Below, in pieces: positions 63,536 through 64,000 of a DNA stretch of 64,000 bases. The position numbers and the translations under genes are program-made. Position 1 is the first letter of the stretch. Each line of letters opens with the position of its first letter. Origin of the DNA: Cardiocondyla obscurior (taxonomy: Eukaryota > Arthropoda > Insecta > Hymenoptera > Formicidae); contig NC_091865.1 of assembly GCF_019399895.1 (NCBI RefSeq), forward strand, positions 2,981,001 to 3,045,000, in the 5' to 3' direction. The notes under the pieces are model-generated. The model made no database searches, was not told where the DNA came from, and saw only the letters and a list, made by a program, of their open reading frames with translations.

Positions 63536-64000
63536 ATTTTATATAAAATATTAAAAGAAATTCTGAATTTCTCACGGAACAGCAAGTTGGATACGGCGAA
63601 TTACTCTTGCGCTATTACGAGCTGTGGTTCGTTTGCAGAGCTTCTCAACGATGCAGACAGTGCATTCGACTGCAACCGGCCACGAGTCCCCAGGAGGGAT
63701 GCAACACCAGCTTATCTACGCGCCAGTTTGGAAATCTCGGCGTGGAGATGCGATACGTCTGGAGGGAAGGCTGGTAGACGTCACGTGAGGAAAGAGTAAG
63801 AGAGTGAAGGGCGGGGGAGTTAAAGAGAGAGACGAACGAGGCGCGAGAAGCAGGGATATACACGAGCTGAAGCCGGAGAACCAGAAGGACGGGTGAAGAG
63901 AGGAGGGTATAAGGTCGCTTCAACCTCTCGGCATCCCACGAGGCCTCCGGTGTAATTAAGCGAGTGCACCCTCACATGTCTACGTACGTTCGCATCATGT

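Larger units (their letters stand above)
53342..64000. other. upstream region without a recognised gene
   Basis: AT-rich sections at 55130-55340, 55620-56330, 57290-57720, 58520-58820 and 59590-59950 separate GC/CpG-rich blocks at 54420-55010, 56360-57260, 57730-58490, 58880-59380, 59950-60900, 61190-61420, 62060-62390 and 62580-63080. The longest frame in the window (197 codons, plus, 56535-57128) has no recognised motif and overlaps open frames in other registers. Microsatellites near 56249 and 58762 (AAAT type). Confidence 0.55.

Noticed and set aside
1..64000. CRISPR arrays, phage or bacterial operons, rRNA, known insect microRNA seeds
   Set aside because: Looked for and not seen; the sequence is of animal nuclear type with spliced genes.

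Overview
The window reads as nuclear DNA of an insect, most likely an ant or another hymenopteran. It is AT-rich with many A/T runs, CpG is not depleted, introns are long, and the only recognisable protein is closest to the insect Collier/Knot (COE/EBF) transcription factor. No bacterial operons, CRISPR array, rRNA, convincing tRNA or intact transposon was seen.

The one gene supported by homology lies on the minus strand at the left of the window. Four exons of collier (knot, kn) are read from high to low coordinate: an N-terminal exon (20260-20526, frame open further upstream), an exon opening the DNA-binding domain (14637-14790), and two short DNA-binding-domain exons (9984-10047 and 6215-6270). 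All internal junctions have consensus splice sites and matching phases. Introns are about 5.5, 4.6 and 3.7 kb, and the next intron runs off the left edge, so the zinc-knuckle, IPT/TIG and helix-loop-helix exons are outside the window. The N-terminal exon has family-like sequence upstream of its only in-frame ATG, so translation must begin in an earlier exon. A short segment ending at 21449 is the best candidate.

The remaining 42 kb (21.5-64 kb) lies upstream of collier and has no gene I can recognise. It holds AT-rich DNA with microsatellites, several GC- and CpG-rich blocks that may be regulatory or 5' untranslated, and a few exon-like segments (for example 28261-28458 and 32229-32286 on minus, 53248-53341 on plus) that have good splice sites but no recognised product. 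This fits the large cis-regulatory territory expected of a developmental transcription factor.

The most structured non-coding element is a 283-bp foldback (13164-13446) in collier intron 2, with arms of about 80 bp. The most interesting coding observation is that the short collier exons carry non-conservative changes (Arg to Ser, Gln to His, Glu to Val) at positions that are nearly invariant in the COE family.
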